64,000 bases of DNA from Brachionus manjavacas (GCA_019054805.1 JAHQIY010000008.1:3891501-3955500), one strand, 5' to 3'. Positions 1-12,088 are shown, counted from the stretch's first letter. Translations and numbers: made by a program. The notes: generated from the letters alone by a model not told the origin.

Positions 1-71
1 AAAAATATGATTATTACAGCATCTTCTATTGTGTCATCAAAATTATTTTCTAAAATACTCGCACTAGACAT
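1..71 (-). mobile_element. 5' end of a MULE transposase gene, cut by the window edge
   Basis: Read on the minus strand, an ATG at 71..69 opens a frame that runs off the window edge. Its first residues (MSSASILENNF, then DDT) match the start of the intact MULE transposase at 53746, which reads MSSSASILENNFNDT. This is a second, diverged copy of that family. The sequence upstream of the ATG differs from the intact copy, and a LINE tail lies within 30 bases of it. Whether the rest of the gene exists cannot be seen. Confidence 0.75.
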
Positions 72-96
72 TTTAATTTTGTAGTCATAAAATGAG

Positions 97-420
97 AGCT
101 TTTTTTTTATTTATTTGTTTATAAGTATCAAGTTAATGCTCCTTCAGAGTAAAACATAAATTAAAAAAATAAATAAATAAAAAAATAAAAAGAAAACAAC
201 ATAAAATAAGTTTAAATAGATTATAAATAAAATTTCAAACAATGGATTGGGATAGCTAGATTAAAGACATGTTTAAAAATTTTATAGTTCAGGAAATTAT
301 ATGCTAGCAATAACACATTGGATATTATATATCCGACCCATAGCTTATTGTCTAACTCAAGGTTTTTTATTGATTATTATTATAAGTAATTGTAAAAATT
401 GTCAAAAATTAAAATATAAG
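97..420 (-). mobile_element. LINE family A 3' tail (minus orientation)
   Basis: On the minus strand the segment ends in a conserved terminus (TACTCTGAAGGAGC, then TTGATAC) followed by an A-rich tail. The same terminus and about 250 bases upstream recur at 38155-38420. A related terminus closes the LINE copy at 63540-63590 and a fragment at 31130. It is a 5'-truncated LINE, only 3' UTR, with no coding sequence left. It probably lies in the large NDUFS1 intron. Confidence 0.6.
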
Positions 421-1479
421 GTATTTTTAATTATTTTTTGGTTTTCTTAATCTATAAATTGTCAATTATAAATAAAAAGCGATTCTTAAGTTTAGTGAAT
501 TTTTTTCAAATAAATGTACAGTTATTTAATATTTGTGATACCCATCAATTTCTTCTTTTTTTTTGCTTAATTATCAAATATTTAAACATGTCTAACCTCT
601 AAACATTTCAATATATCGTTACTTTTATTACTTAGACTTATTTATCTTTTTTTCCTATTACTTATTTGCCATTTTATCTTATTTAATTCAATTTTTAATT
701 TTTATTTTTTTTAACAGATAAAAAACTGAAAAAATAATATTTGTAGTATCTATTAAAAAATGTGAATTTTATTAAAATATGGTGGTATCAAAACTAAATT
801 CGCGCTTTAAAAATATTAGATTTATTAAATTAAAAAGAAATTTCGCTGGTTAAAGTGGCATGACTTGACTTTGATTTTGAAATTCAACTCAGTTTTAAGT
901 CATTATTAATATTGCAGTTTTTTTACCGAGGCGTTCACCGGAAATACCGTTTTATGCAGTCATTCTCGCGGCCACATGATTTTTTTAATTCAGAAAGAGA
1001 AAGGAAAAATAAAATTGAGAGTTTACTTGACTTGAATTAAGGCCTGTGACTTAAAAACAACTCTGGTAATGATGTAAGCTGTGGTGGCCATAAAGTCAGA
1101 GAGTGTGATTTTTGGTACTTTTTGGAAGTCATTTGTTTGAATATTGCTCATCCAACAATCAAGAATTGCTTCAAAAATGTCTTACAAGTATTTGTACTTT
1201 CTTCTATTGTAAAAAATAAATCTAAATTTGAATTTCATTTGAACATGCTTAATTCTTGTTTTATTTATTTAGATGAAAATTTTTTTTAGTGATAGACTTT
1301 AAAAAATTTGTATGTTTTGAATTTATAATATTTTGAAATATTATTTTCATAGTTTTCAATTGAAAGACCGAGAAAATTCTAAATATTTAAGTAAATAAAT
1401 TGAAAAAAATTATTTAGATTTTCACCCTATTTACCTTTCTTACTTGTCTTAAATTACTAAATAATAATTTTTAATTCAG
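421..1479. other. Gene-free stretch, probably NDUFS1 intron
   Basis: No preceding NDUFS1 exon was recognised here, so the intron before 1480 is at least about 1 kb and may run off the window. A short AAGTC-rich repeat end (about 1025-1075, finishing AACAACTCTGG) resembles ends seen at 13445-13508 and 49567-50134. Otherwise only AT-rich sequence. Confidence 0.5.
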
Positions 1480-2180
1480 TGGGCATCTCAAGTCGCTGCT
1501 TTGGACATTGGCTACAAGTCCGGAGTAGAGCAATTAAAAGCAACAAAACCCAAGATTGTGTTCCTAATGGGTGCTGATGAGGATTTGATATCTCGAAGTG
1601 ATTTGAACGAAGACACATTTATTATTTATCAAGGTCATCATGGTGATCATGGTGCTGAAATAGCTGATGTTGTGTTGCCAGGGGCTGCCTACACCGAAAA
1701 ATCTGGAACTTATGTTAACACAGAAGGCAGAGCTCAAAAAGCGGCGTTTGTTGTTGCACCACCTGGTAAAGCAAGAGAGGACTGGCAAATATTGAGAGCT
1801 TTGTCGGAAATCTTAGGCAATCCACTGCCATACGATGATCTAGATAGTTTACGAAAAAGAATGGCTGAAGTCAGTCCCACTCTGACTAGCTATGATCGAA
1901 TTGAGCCGGCAAATTTCATGCCGTTGAGTGTCGAGCTGAACCAAGTATTGTTCAAATTTTTAGTTATTTTTCTCAATAATTAAAAAAATTTAATTTTAAT
2001 TTTTAGAAACTGAAAACTACTTTATCCAATGAACCAATTCAAGCTTTTCAGACAGAGTTGAGTGATTTTTATATGACCAATTCAATTTCAAGAGCCTCGC
2101 TGACCATGGCTCGTTGTGTTCAAGCTTATAAAAAAAATAATGAACCTGTTAAACAAACCCAGTCTAACGTCAATCCATAA
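1480..2180 (+). CDS. NDUFS1: NADH:ubiquinone oxidoreductase 75 kDa subunit, C-terminal exons
   Basis: These are the last two exons of the largest iron-sulfur subunit of respiratory complex I (mitochondrial matrix arm, NADH electron entry). Exon 1480-1944 begins in phase 0 right after an AG acceptor and encodes [12 protein letters not shown] onward, including [20 protein letters not shown] and [16 protein letters not shown], hallmarks of the molybdopterin-oxidoreductase-like C-terminal domain. A 62-nt GT-AG intron (1945-2006) follows. The final exon 2007-2180 encodes the conserved [20 protein letters not shown] tail and ends TAA at 2178-2180. The iron-sulfur N-terminal exons lie outside the window to the left. 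Strong match to animal NDUFS1 by recognition; no break seen. Confidence 0.95.
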
Positions 2181-3120
2181 ACTGATTTCAAAACTTATAA
2201 ATTTAAATAAGAAATTTGGAATTTAAAAGTCTTTTTTTAGATTTAAAAATAAATATTTATAAATATTACGTCTAAATTAATAAAAAAATTTAATTTAATT
2301 TACTAAAAACAGAGATAATTTTTACATAGTGTTTAATAAACACATGATCACTTATTGAAAAATTAAAAAATATGAAAAAATAACCAGCAAATGTAAATCG
2401 TTTCAATACATCCTTAAAATCTAATTAAAAAATTTTGTTCAAACTTTTAATTATTGGAAAAAATTGATGAGGAAATAAAATTTTTAAGTTCATTTAAGTA
2501 ATCACGTAATTTTTTATAATGTGTTTAATATTAAGAGAACTTTTTGGCCGACCTTTCTCTATTTTTTGAGAATTCAACTAGTTTTTCTCCAAAATTTTTA
2601 TTTTTTCTGAAAATTGATTATTTTTATATTTTTAAAAATCTGACGCCCAATTTTATGCGACTGATCCCTACTCTTCTTGAAGAGAATTTAAGGAGCTTTC
2701 TAAATATGCTTAGTTTTTCTACAGGAAGTATATTTTTTGAGATATTTTGATTAAAAAAAAAAGACCTTGGTTATTATCTTTTCAAAGAGAATGGGGATCA
2801 GATAATTTAAAAAAATTAAGGATCAGTGTTTTAGTAGGACCATTCATATAAAATTTGTTTATTTTTTATCAAAAATAAAGCTTAAAATTTTAAATTTGGT
2901 TTTTCAATTTTTTTTTGTTTTTTAAATGTATTATAAAAAAATTATTAATACAAATTTTGACAAATTAAAAAGAAATTGACTAAATTATACAAAAAGGTGT
3001 TTAAAATTTCAAAAAGTATATTTGCAGTATTATTTTTTTTAAATTTTTATTGCATTTTTTCTAAAATATAAAGGATTAATTTGGAAAGAAATCCTAAATA
3101 AAATTTGTATATTTTCTTGG
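2181..3120. other. Intergenic AT-rich stretch
   Basis: This is the 3' flank of NDUFS1. Short open frames here (for example 2544-2750) have low-complexity composition and no recognisable domain. Nothing else seen. Confidence 0.6.
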
Positions 3121-3717
3121 AGATCTGGATGAGGTGATTATTATTATTTTTATTATTATAAGTTAATCTGCAACGGGTTTTAAACCGCGGAGCTAGGTAC
3201 CTCAAGTACATGGCTATGGCAGATAAGTAGTGTGATTTAACAACAAGTTTTAAATATAAATTCAAGAAATGAAAAATAAAGATAAAATTAAAAGTGTTAG
3301 TTTGATTTGAAATTATCATATCTATTTTTAAAAGCGTTCACTGTTGGTGCACTCGTAACTTCTGGTGGTAGCTCATTCCATAGGGGTACTGTTCTATTGG
3401 AAAAGAAGTGGTCTCTCGGTGAGCAGTTTTAAACAAATTGCCTGTATAGTCTCTTCCGTGATAATCTGGTTGAGCCAGCAGGTCCCATGTTTTCAGATGC
3501 AGGTACATTGGCTATTGGATGATACCAACATACTTGATTAAAGTTGTTTTTGAATTTGTAGAGTTGGATGATGTCCCCTCTTTCCCTCCTTTCTTCTAAT
3601 GTCGTCAGGTTAAGTGATGCTAATCTCCCTTGATATGATTTGTTTCTTAGTTGCGGAACACTCTTAGTAGCTCTTCTTTGGACCTTTTCGATTCAGAATA
3701 TAATTATTTTATTTATA
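3121..3717 (-). mobile_element. L2/CR1-like LINE, 3' end of ORF2 plus 3' UTR (relic)
   Basis: The minus strand reads as the extreme C-terminus of a non-LTR reverse transcriptase. Recognisable are IEKVQRRATKSVPQL, then RLASLNLTTLEERRERGDII, then RTVPLWNELPPEV and an FKNR motif, the usual ending of L2/CR1 ORF2 proteins. One in-frame TAA interrupts the frame, after RLYRQFV. The following 3' UTR contains a GC-richer block around 3170-3220 and ends in ATT/AAT microsatellite-like sequence near 3130-3165, as L2-type LINEs do. It is 5'-truncated and dead. Confidence 0.8.
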
Positions 3718-4400
3718 CGACAATTAGTTAAAGAAAAATGACGCCTAAATGTTTCAAAGATAAATGGTATCAAAAATACTTATAGTTGCATTAGAATTTT
3801 CAGTTTTTGTTTTGAAAAATTTGTCAACAGTATTGATAAAGTTAAAAAATATCTAGATTTTTGAGACCCTGGGGACCTCATTATTGTATTATCAAATGCG
3901 ATAAAGTATTTAAAAATTAAATTCTGGAAAAAATCCTTTCTATCATTAAAATTGTTAATGAAAAATTAATAAAATAATTTAAATTTTTATATATTTTTCT
4001 TGATTTTTATTTCAATAAAAGAAAAAATTATTTCATAAAATATGAGACAATTTATATTGTTGTAGTAGATAAAGAAACTTAGTCAAAGACTAAAGAAAAA
4101 ATTTTTTTAAATTATCTTTTTTCGGTTTATTAAACCCTAGAGCTAAATTTTTTAAAATTGTTAAGAAAATATGAACCTCAACACCGATGCATTTATCATA
4201 CACTTAGTGATTTAAGTTTTCATTAATTAAAACAATAATTATGAAATTTTATTCAATTTTTTTTATTAATAACTTTTCGAAAAAAAAATCAATTCCTGAT
4301 TAGATGGAAATCTGTTCGCAAGCTTTCTATAAAATTATTTGTAAAAGTTTATAAAAAAATTGAGATCTTCCATAAAAAGTTTAAAACAATTTTTTTTAAT
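3718..4400. other. Intergenic AT-rich stretch
   Basis: No coding or structured signal was recognised between the LINE relic and the stem-loop region. Confidence 0.6.
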
Positions 4401-4577
4401 GTGTAGCGCTAAGTTGGATCTGACACCAAGCTTTCGGCTTATCCATTATGACTGTGGTGTCACCAGTAAATAAGCAAACCTTTATTTGCTACACTTTTTT
4501 TATTTATAAGTTACAAAGAAATACTTAGAAGAGAGAATCAAGCTAACCGCTTGTTTTCTAAGCTTAAAGATCTTTGT
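4401..4577. repeat. Two adjacent nested stem-loop units of unknown nature
   Basis: Unit 1 (4401-4494) is closed by GTGTAGC/GCTACAC (4401-4407 with 4488-4494). Inside it are the pairs TGACACC/GGTGTCA (4421-4427 with 4456-4462), AAGC/GCTT (4428-4431 with 4437-4440) and AAATAA/TTATTT (4468-4473 with 4482-4487). Unit 2 (4513-4577) nests ACAAAGA/TCTTTGT, CTTAGAA/TTCTAAG and CAAGC/GCTTG around a 5-nt loop. Local GC is higher than in the flanks. It could be a small MITE, a TRIM/solo-LTR-like remnant (TGTAGC...GCTACA ends) or a structured RNA. I cannot decide. Confidence 0.45.
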
Positions 4578-6335
4578 TACCTCTTTCTATTTTAGCTTTA
4601 CCTAACCACGGTCTAGAACGGCCGTTTTCCAAAGATTTACTTATTTAGATCAAGTAAAGAAGAAACCAAGAAAAAATACTTGTTTTTCATTCATTCCAAA
4701 CTTAATAATTTTAAATATTTTTTGCTAATATTAAGCAATGAAGATTTAAACAAATCTTAATTAGTTTTAATATTTATAAAATTTCTACTTTGAAAAAAAT
4801 TGCATTTAATTTATAAATCAAACATCAAAATCTGATCAAATAATTATTTTTAGAGTTCTAAGTCTTTGCTGAATAAAAATTATATTTACCTTTAGTTAAA
4901 TGAAAATGAGACAGTTGGTGAATATGCAATAATGAGTTTTTCGATTAAATAAAATTTATTTCAGCTTCGAAGAGTCTCAGATCCGATGGAATTTTTAAAA
5001 TCTAATTTTTTATTCAGGTTTCAAAATTATTATTTAAAACCTTAATTTAATCATCTACTTTTTGGCTTATAATATTCAAATGGCTTCAAATAAAAATCAT
5101 CACGTATTTTAACCAAAAATCAAACTTTTTAAATATTTTATTTATACAGCTCAACATAAATTATAAAGACATGATTTGAATGGCGCTTTTATTTTTATTT
5201 CGATTTAATAATTTTTTATTTTTATTTTCTTAAGATAAATTTAAATAAATTTTTAAAATCTGTTAAAGATATTAATTCAGAATACAGTTGGTCCTTGGTC
5301 CAACAAAACAGTTGGTTTTTCAGAACACCCTTTTATAATGTAAAAAAAATTTTTTTAGTGTTTTATTCACAATTATAACTAAGTGTTAAAATTTATTTTT
5401 TAAAAATTAAGTTTTTAATATTATTTTAAACAATTTTTCGTCTCTTAATTACTAAATTTAGATCAAACAAGAATTATAAAGCTTTAAATTCAAAGTTGAT
5501 TGATGAATAAGATGTATTAAATTATAGTTTGTTTTTAAATCCAAATAATTTAAATTAAAAATAAAGTAAAGTTAACAAATTAATTTATTTCTATATATTT
5601 TTTTCTATCATTTGACACTTAAATATAAATAAAATTCTATCTTTTGAACGATGACCATATCTGAAGCTATTAAACTAATACCTTTTCTTTTTTTTAATTG
5701 CGCAATTATTTTTTCCTTCTTACAATCCAGAATGGTTGTATATTACGGAACTTTAGAACTAGCTGAAGCATATTGGTAGATCACCATTTTCTGGCAATAA
5801 AGTACTTTTTTGATTAAGTTATGAAAAAAAAACATCAGTTTAATTTTTTCGAAAATTATTTTTAATTAAGTGCAGGTCGACTGTATTTTAAAAATTTAAC
5901 AGATAATAAACTAAAAATTGTAAAATAAAATTGCAAAAGATATATTTTAGACTCAAAGTCAGACCAGAAAATAAGATTCTACTTACAATTAGAAAACATC
6001 TTAATTAAGATATACCTAGAGTCTAATGATCTTGCACTAATCATTTCAAAAGGTTTATTTTCTTAATCAATTGATTTTTTTAGTTATAAAGTAGACAAAT
6101 ATTTGGCTTCTGAATGCAAAAAAGTCACTTAAGCAACGCATTTAGAAATAAACAATGTTCCATGAGAAAATAAATTTCCTTGCGTTCAAAAAATAATATC
6201 AAACTTAAAAAACAATACTCAAAGAAATCTTATTATATCAGTTATAAATTATTTAAAATCATAAAACTACTTTTTGGTGTTTAGTTCTCATGATTTATTG
6301 CTATTTTATTTAGACTTTTTTCCTCGCATTAAACA
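4578..6335. other. Intergenic stretch upstream of the ankyrin gene
   Basis: AT-rich sequence without a recognisable exon, RNA gene or element. A pyrimidine-rich run followed by TTTAG near 6310 could be an acceptor for an untranslated leader exon of the downstream gene. Confidence 0.5.
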
Positions 6336-7733
6336 ATGATAACTCAGTTAGATAAGCATTTAAATGACCACTTTGATACCAGGGATTTAAGACCTCGTAC
6401 AACACCAAATCGCTCCAAAACGACTGGTGACAAGTCACATCAAACACTTAGACGCTCGGATTTACTTTTAAACCTTGCGTTCAATTTGAGCAAGGGACAC
6501 TATAACTTTGTAAGCGAACTTCTTAAAAGTAAACTTGGCAAACAAGGTACCATTGATTTAAATATAGATGAGACAGTAAAATTTGAACATTTAAAATTTG
6601 AGACAAATAATTTGAGCAAAAAATTCCTGCTCGGCAAAAATCCTTTAATTTTGTGCAATTATTTAAAAGAAAACGACTGGGCTCTCAGTCTCAGCCAACT
6701 TCTGGTACAGAATGGAGCCAACATAAGCCAAAGGGATCACTGTAATGGATGTAGTTCACTCCATTATGCTTGTGCTTTGCTCAAAACTGGAATAATTGAG
6801 TTTTTGCTAAGAAATATCAATCAAAATCTCAATTATTTAATAGATAACAATGGAAACTCTCCAATTTTCTATCTACTGGCATCTTATGGGTGCTTGGATC
6901 ATGAAAAGCAAACAGTGCTGGAAGAAAAAATTTTAAATGCACTCAAAATCTATTTAAACTATTTGAAACATTACAATTTTAAAATTAACATCCGGAATCG
7001 AAATGGTCTTAGCTTATACGGCTTATGGGAATTTTTTACCATAAATAATAAATTCCTATTAGAAAATAGTGTTTTTAAGAAAAGTTTGGAATCTATTTTA
7101 GAAGAAAACCCGGCATTGAGAAAATTAGATAAATATAAAAGTCTAATTGATTTAAAACCTGAGACGGATTATTACACTTTGAGTAGTAGGACTTGCATAG
7201 AAATATTTTTAAAACGTCATTTTTTAATTGATTTCAAGAATTTCAAATTTGTTCAACATTCAGCAAAAATTGATAATTATTTAATGTTGCTTTTTTTGGA
7301 CAAAGTTACGCCAAATTATTTGCCCATCAATTTTTGTTTGATTCGAGATGAAAGTGGATCAGAAAAAAATGTGGAAATATATCGGAAAAATGTTCACATT
7401 CCGATGAGTTGTGATCAGCATTATTTCAAATCATCAAATGAAAAAAAAAATTTAATTCAAAGCGATTTAAATTGGAGACATAAATTTAGTCAATTGTTTA
7501 GTTCAGTGGAAATAAAAAATTCGGAATCGTATCGAGCTAGTGCAAAATGTTTGATTGAAACACCCAAGGTGGAGCAGAGTATCCGGATCAGTCCTCATCA
7601 TAATTGTCATCAACATCAGCATCCAAATCAAAGTAATCACAGTCAACACGTTCATGAAGTCTCTCATGTTAATCATAAATCAGATCCAGGTAATAGTAGA
7701 AAGCATAAATTCCATTCTTTGCATCGAAAATAA
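6336..7733 (+). CDS. Ankyrin-repeat protein with His-rich tail
   Basis: This is an uninterrupted 465-residue frame starting at the first ATG after an AT-rich leader. Residues about 100-200 hold two to three ankyrin repeats, recognisable from LLVQNGANISQRD, the CSSLHYACALLKTGIIEFLL core and DNNGNSPIFYLLASYG. The stretch 200-400 has no domain I recognise. Residues about 420-450 are rich in His, Gln and Asn (HHNCHQHQHPNQSNHSQ). No signal peptide or membrane segment is visible, so a cytosolic or nuclear protein-binding role is likely. The exact family cannot be assigned from the sequence. Confidence 0.8.
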   Translation: MITQLDKHLNDHFDTRDLRPRTTPNRSKTTGDKSHQTLRRSDLLLNLAFNLSKGHYNFVSELLKSKLGKQGTIDLNIDETVKFEHLKFETNNLSKKFLLGKNPLILCNYLKENDWALSLSQLLVQNGANISQRDHCNGCSSLHYACALLKTGIIEFLLRNINQNLNYLIDNNGNSPIFYLLASYGCLDHEKQTVLEEKILNALKIYLNYLKHYNFKINIRNRNGLSLYGLWEFFTINNKFLLENSVFKKSLESILEENPALRKLDKYKSLIDLKPETDYYTLSSRTCIEIFLKRHFLIDFKNFKFVQHSAKIDNYLMLLFLDKVTPNYLPINFCLIRDESGSEKNVEIYRKNVHIPMSCDQHYFKSSNEKKNLIQSDLNWRHKFSQLFSSVEIKNSESYRASAKCLIETPKVEQSIRISPHHNCHQHQHPNQSNHSQHVHEVSHVNHKSDPGNSRKHKFHSLHRK

Positions 7734-9679
7734 TGGAAAAAATTGGTAAAGTAAGCTAAACAAATTAAGATATTTAATTGTTTTTTTTATTATATTATTT
7801 TTTAATCAATAATATACTTTAATGTTTTGTTTTTGATTTAACTCTTAATTTATTAGTTGGCTTTATTATCTAGAAAACTTGTGAGAATGCTACGAGCACA
7901 CTTTGGTAAGCGATTTGGTTGATTGCTGCTCATCCATCACAGTATCAGTATCAAAATGTGAATAGAAAACTTAAGATATAAAGATTATCGCTTATTTTAA
8001 AATAAATTAATAACGCCTAAATGATTTTCAAAGCTTGAGGTCCAAAACTCAATACTTACTATTACAACTGCAATTCTTTTTAAAAAAAATTTTTTTATTT
8101 AAATTTTAATAAAGATTTTTCTATTTTTCATTCTTCATGATTTTTATTTTTACTTATCCTTAAGGAGGTCAATTAATTTCTTTAATAAATAATTAAATAA
8201 ATAAATATAGGGAAATTACATAAAATTGATTAATTGATTTATTTAAAAATTCTTCCAATGATTATTTTTATCTTAAATTTTATTTTTAAATATTTAGATT
8301 ATTTTTAATTTTTTAATTTAAAATTTTTTTATATATTTTTTTTTATATATCTGACGAAACTTTTTTTCATCACAAATAAAAAAATAAATTTTTAATTAAA
8401 AAAAAATCAATTAAATAAAAATTAATTCAAATTGTTATCCAATATTGATATTTCTATTATTATTATTCAATTCAAATACAAATCGGCAATGCAAAAAGTA
8501 ATGAAAAAGACTGCGAAAATCTTTTCTTTTTCGCTTTTCTTTTCTAAATAAATTTTTTGTCTTTCTTTTCACGATTGAAGTATTATGAAAGATTAATTAA
8601 ATAATGAACTAATGAGTGACAAATAGAGAACTCAATTGAGTTTAGCTTAAAATACCCACTTAAAACTCTTAATTTTTCTGGTAAAATTATTTTGAAGACT
8701 TGTTTTGAAATGGTAACTTTTAAATGTTACTTGTAGTTGATTTTAGGATATAATCTTATATTAAGAAAGTTCGGACTGGGGTCAAGGAGGATCAGCCAGT
8801 TTTCGATATTTATTTTCATTCCATAAGTTTTTTCATTCTCTGGTAAGTGTTGTTGGTTTTGAATCCCGAATTTTGCAGTAATCAGTGATTTTTATTTCAT
8901 TTGACGCGCTTAAAACGATTTGAAGTGAGAAAAAATCAAAAATAAAAAAAAATTATTTTTTAAAATAAAATGTTATATTTTATTTTCTAAACAATGACAA
9001 TAATTGAAAAAACGGGACAGTTCAAAAGCAATTGATAATCATCTTAAGGTTTATTTATGAAAATTCAATTTTCTATATTCTTAATCAATCTATCTGTTAA
9101 AGCTTTTTTTACTTTCTTTATTAAAATCCATTTTTATTTTTTCTGCATGTTGCAATATGCTGTGTACTTCTTTGTTATCTTCTTCTAAACAATCGAGTAA
9201 CTCTTTCTAAGTAGAAGAAGACCAAAACAATCAGTCTAAGATACAAACAAATATTGGGGAAATGCCAGCTGAAAAGCATGCTAAAAATCCAGTTCTAGTC
9301 AACTGCAAATTCAAGCAAAAAGACCAAGAGGAAGACAATAAAAATTCAATAACAAGATCAAAAGCAACTGGCAAGCAAAAATTAATGAAATTTAATTTTT
9401 TCTTTTCTTTTTGATAATTTTATCTTTTTTACATCACTTAAAAAAATCTAACCTAATCAGTTTTTTTCTATTTTTTTGAAGCAATAAATAAATAAAATAC
9501 AATTTGATATCATTTTTTTATTCTTTTTCAAATGATAATTTTGCTTCATCATAAAATAGAAGTCTTTTAAAAAAGGACTCGACCTTTGAAATTAAATATA
9601 ATTTTTGTTTAATACGGTTTATTTTAACAAAAAAAATAAAATATTTAACATTAAAAAAAATATTAGATTTGAATCAAAT
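7734..9679. other. Intergenic stretch between the ankyrin and HES genes
   Basis: Mostly AT-rich. Around 9215-9415 a plus-strand frame of about 68 codons (lysine- and glutamine-rich) looks weakly coding but has no recognised domain. Nothing else supported. Confidence 0.4.
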
Positions 9680-10537
9680 TTACCATGGCCTCCAAACTTT
9701 GGAATCATTAGTTTCGTTTTTTTCTTCGTAATTTAAATAATTTGACTCAAATTCAGATGAGCTGGTGTTATAAGCTATTTCCTGATTTGTGGTATTCTGG
9801 TGTATTAAGTCCGATTCAGACTGACTTTCATAAGTATCGGTTTGATTAGAAAATACAATTTGTTCCTGCTGGGTATTTGAAAAACTATCGATATCAATCG
9901 ACTGATATTGTTTGTACAAGTTAATTATTAATCTTTGTCTGACCAATTCGTCAATCTCATTAGAAAAATTTTCAGAGCGATATGAATCGGAAGTTATAAA
10001 TTTTAGACACTCTTGAACGCACTCGTAGTAACCTGATTTGTATTTATCTTTTATATTTGGATCTTCACTTGTCCAAACTTCTTATCAAAAAATAATTAAA
10101 AAAATTTCAAATTAAAAATTTTGTTAAGTTTACTATTCATTTTTTGTTTTTGTAAATTTTTTAAATGCTTTACCGTTAATTCAAGAATATCAGCTTTTTC
10201 TAGCTTGTGATTCCGCACAGGCTTTAATTATTTATTTAAAATTAATTTATTTAGAAAAAAAAAAAGTTACATTATGATTTGTCTGATTTAGAATAATGCT
10301 TTTTAATTCTTCTAGGCTTCGATTGATTCTCTCGCGTCTTCTTTTTTCCATCAATGGTTTGGTATTCTTAGATTTTTATTCAAATTAATTTTGAACATTT
10401 AGATATTGAAAATAATCTACTTTTCTGTATTCACTAGCTTTGGCAGAAAGTTTAATAGCTAAATTATTTTTTCTGTGTTTTCGTTGATTGCTAATAAAAC
10501 TTATTTGATGAGGTGATGTTGCTGATGATGATGACAT
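9680..10537 (-). CDS. Hairy/Enhancer-of-split bHLH-Orange repressor
   Basis: This is a DNA-binding repressor of the HES/Hey class, normally a Notch target in cell-fate decisions. Four exons join in frame on the minus strand: 10537-10421, 10366-10271, 10221-10134 and 10077-9680, separated by 54-, 49- and 56-nt GT-AG introns, giving about 232 residues. Exon 2 carries the basic region and helix 1 (KPLMEKRRRERINRSLEELK). Exon 3 carries helix 2 (KLEKADILELTVKHLKNLQ). Exon 4 carries the Orange domain (SGYYECVQECLKFI) and a Ser/Asn/Glu-rich linker. The protein ends in WRPW, the Groucho/TLE-recruiting tetrapeptide, directly before the stop. The Pro before the basic-region Met matches the HES group. 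It appears complete and intact. Which HES paralogue it is cannot be told. Confidence 0.93.
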
Positions 10538-12088
10538 TTTGGTCTAGAAATTCATCAAAACAACTATCTAAAAGATAAGAAAAAAAAATTTTGTGTATTT
10601 TTTTTTGAAATTTTTTTATTTTAAATAAATTCCAAATTTTTTAATTATTTTAAAAAAATATCTAAAAAAATGAGTAGAAACAATTTCATTTTTGCAAAAA
10701 GCTTTTAATAATCGTGAAAATTGCTATTAAATTTTTTTATTAATCTCATATAGTTCCAAGTCCTAATTTGGTATAAACGAACTAATTGAAATCATATTTG
10801 CTTAAAAAAACAAAAAGTTATTATCTGATCTTTTTGTATAAACACTAGTCGTAAATTCTCGATTTGAGAATGTGAGGATTTATTTACTTTCCGCATTGAA
10901 ATCTAATCCTCAGTACCACTATCAGACTTTAGACAAGCAATGACTAGTTGAAATAAGTACGGTCCAGTTACACTTTTAAATTTCAAATTGGCTTTTTCAA
11001 TTGACCAGATTAGGAAAGATGGAATTATTGTAGAAAATATTTTTTTTCCAATCGAACAATCTTGAGCGAATAAACAAACAATGTATGCAGAGAGACAAAA
11101 ACACAAACAAACAATTTTTAGATTGGTAATGACTTGATCATTAATCAAATTTGCAAAGGAAAATACTTTTCCAAAGTAAAACTCATTGATTTCAAGAGGT
11201 TTAAATGTTTAGGAAGAGTTGTGCTAATTAGTTGGTTAGCAAGATTTAGGTCTTGTTTTGGGAAAAGTCATAAGTCAAATTGATTGTAATAAGATAGATT
11301 CAAATAAAGTACATATTGTTTTATCAATTTTTTTTGTCAAGTCGGCAAGTTATTTGTTCCTACGATTTAATTTCAATAAAGCACTGTGATAAATGCCCTT
11401 GGACATAAATTTTTTCAAAGTGAAAAATAGCCGTCAAAACTCGTATTTCAGGTATTTTGAGTATTAACCTTCTTTCATCCGTGTTAAATTATATCTATCA
11501 CAAGACGAAAAAGAAAGCTTAAAGTTCTATTTTTTTTTTATTGATTGAGATCTAAAATCAAGATTCGATGTTAGTTAGTGCATGATTTGTTATTTTAGCA
11601 TCGGTTTATCAAAATTATCAATCATATTTCTAATTTTTTTGCGACCTCTTTAAAAAAGTAGATCTCGTGTAAAACTTGATCAAAAAATAAATTTCAATTT
11701 TTTTAAATCTTGTCTAAAAAAAAGGGAATTAAATTTCTTTTAAATGATTGACAAATTTTTTTTATTTTTTATTTTTGTGAAATTTTCAAATTGTGTTTTC
11801 TTTTTGTTTTTTTTTAATTCTAAAAATTTTTAAATTTTTACTATTTCTAAAATTTAAAAAAAGAAAAAATCTTTCCAGATTAAATATTTTTGCTATACAA
11901 GTGCAATAAATTAAATTTAAAAAAAAATTAAGGTTTAGGCATTTGAAAAATGAATTTTAAATTTTAAAAATAAAAAAAAATCAAATCTCAATATTTTTTT
12001 ATACGCCCAAAATTTAATTAAATACACATTAATAAAATGCTTTTTATTCATGTGAAATTTAGCACCAAAGTCATCTTTGACTAATTGA
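10538..12088. other. Upstream flank of the HES gene; one doubtful minus-strand frame
   Basis: Probably holds the HES promoter. A minus-strand frame ending at 10903 (about 95 codons counting sequence upstream of 11148) has two hydrophobic stretches and an acidic C-terminus. It could be a terminal exon of an unrecognised membrane protein, but no homologous family comes to mind. The rest is AT-rich with no feature seen. Confidence 0.3.

Noticed and set aside
4401-4494. Possible hammerhead ribozyme or box H/ACA snoRNA
   Set aside because: The complement has CTGGTGA rather than the CTGANGA core and no properly paired stem II. No H box between hairpins and no ACA after the second. Kept only as an unexplained structure.
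9215-9415. Lysine-rich plus-strand frame of about 68 codons
   Set aside because: Composition only; no domain and no splice partners found.
10903-11148. Minus-strand frame with hydrophobic stretches
   Set aside because: No Met start in context, no clear upstream acceptor, no recognised family; too weak to call a gene.
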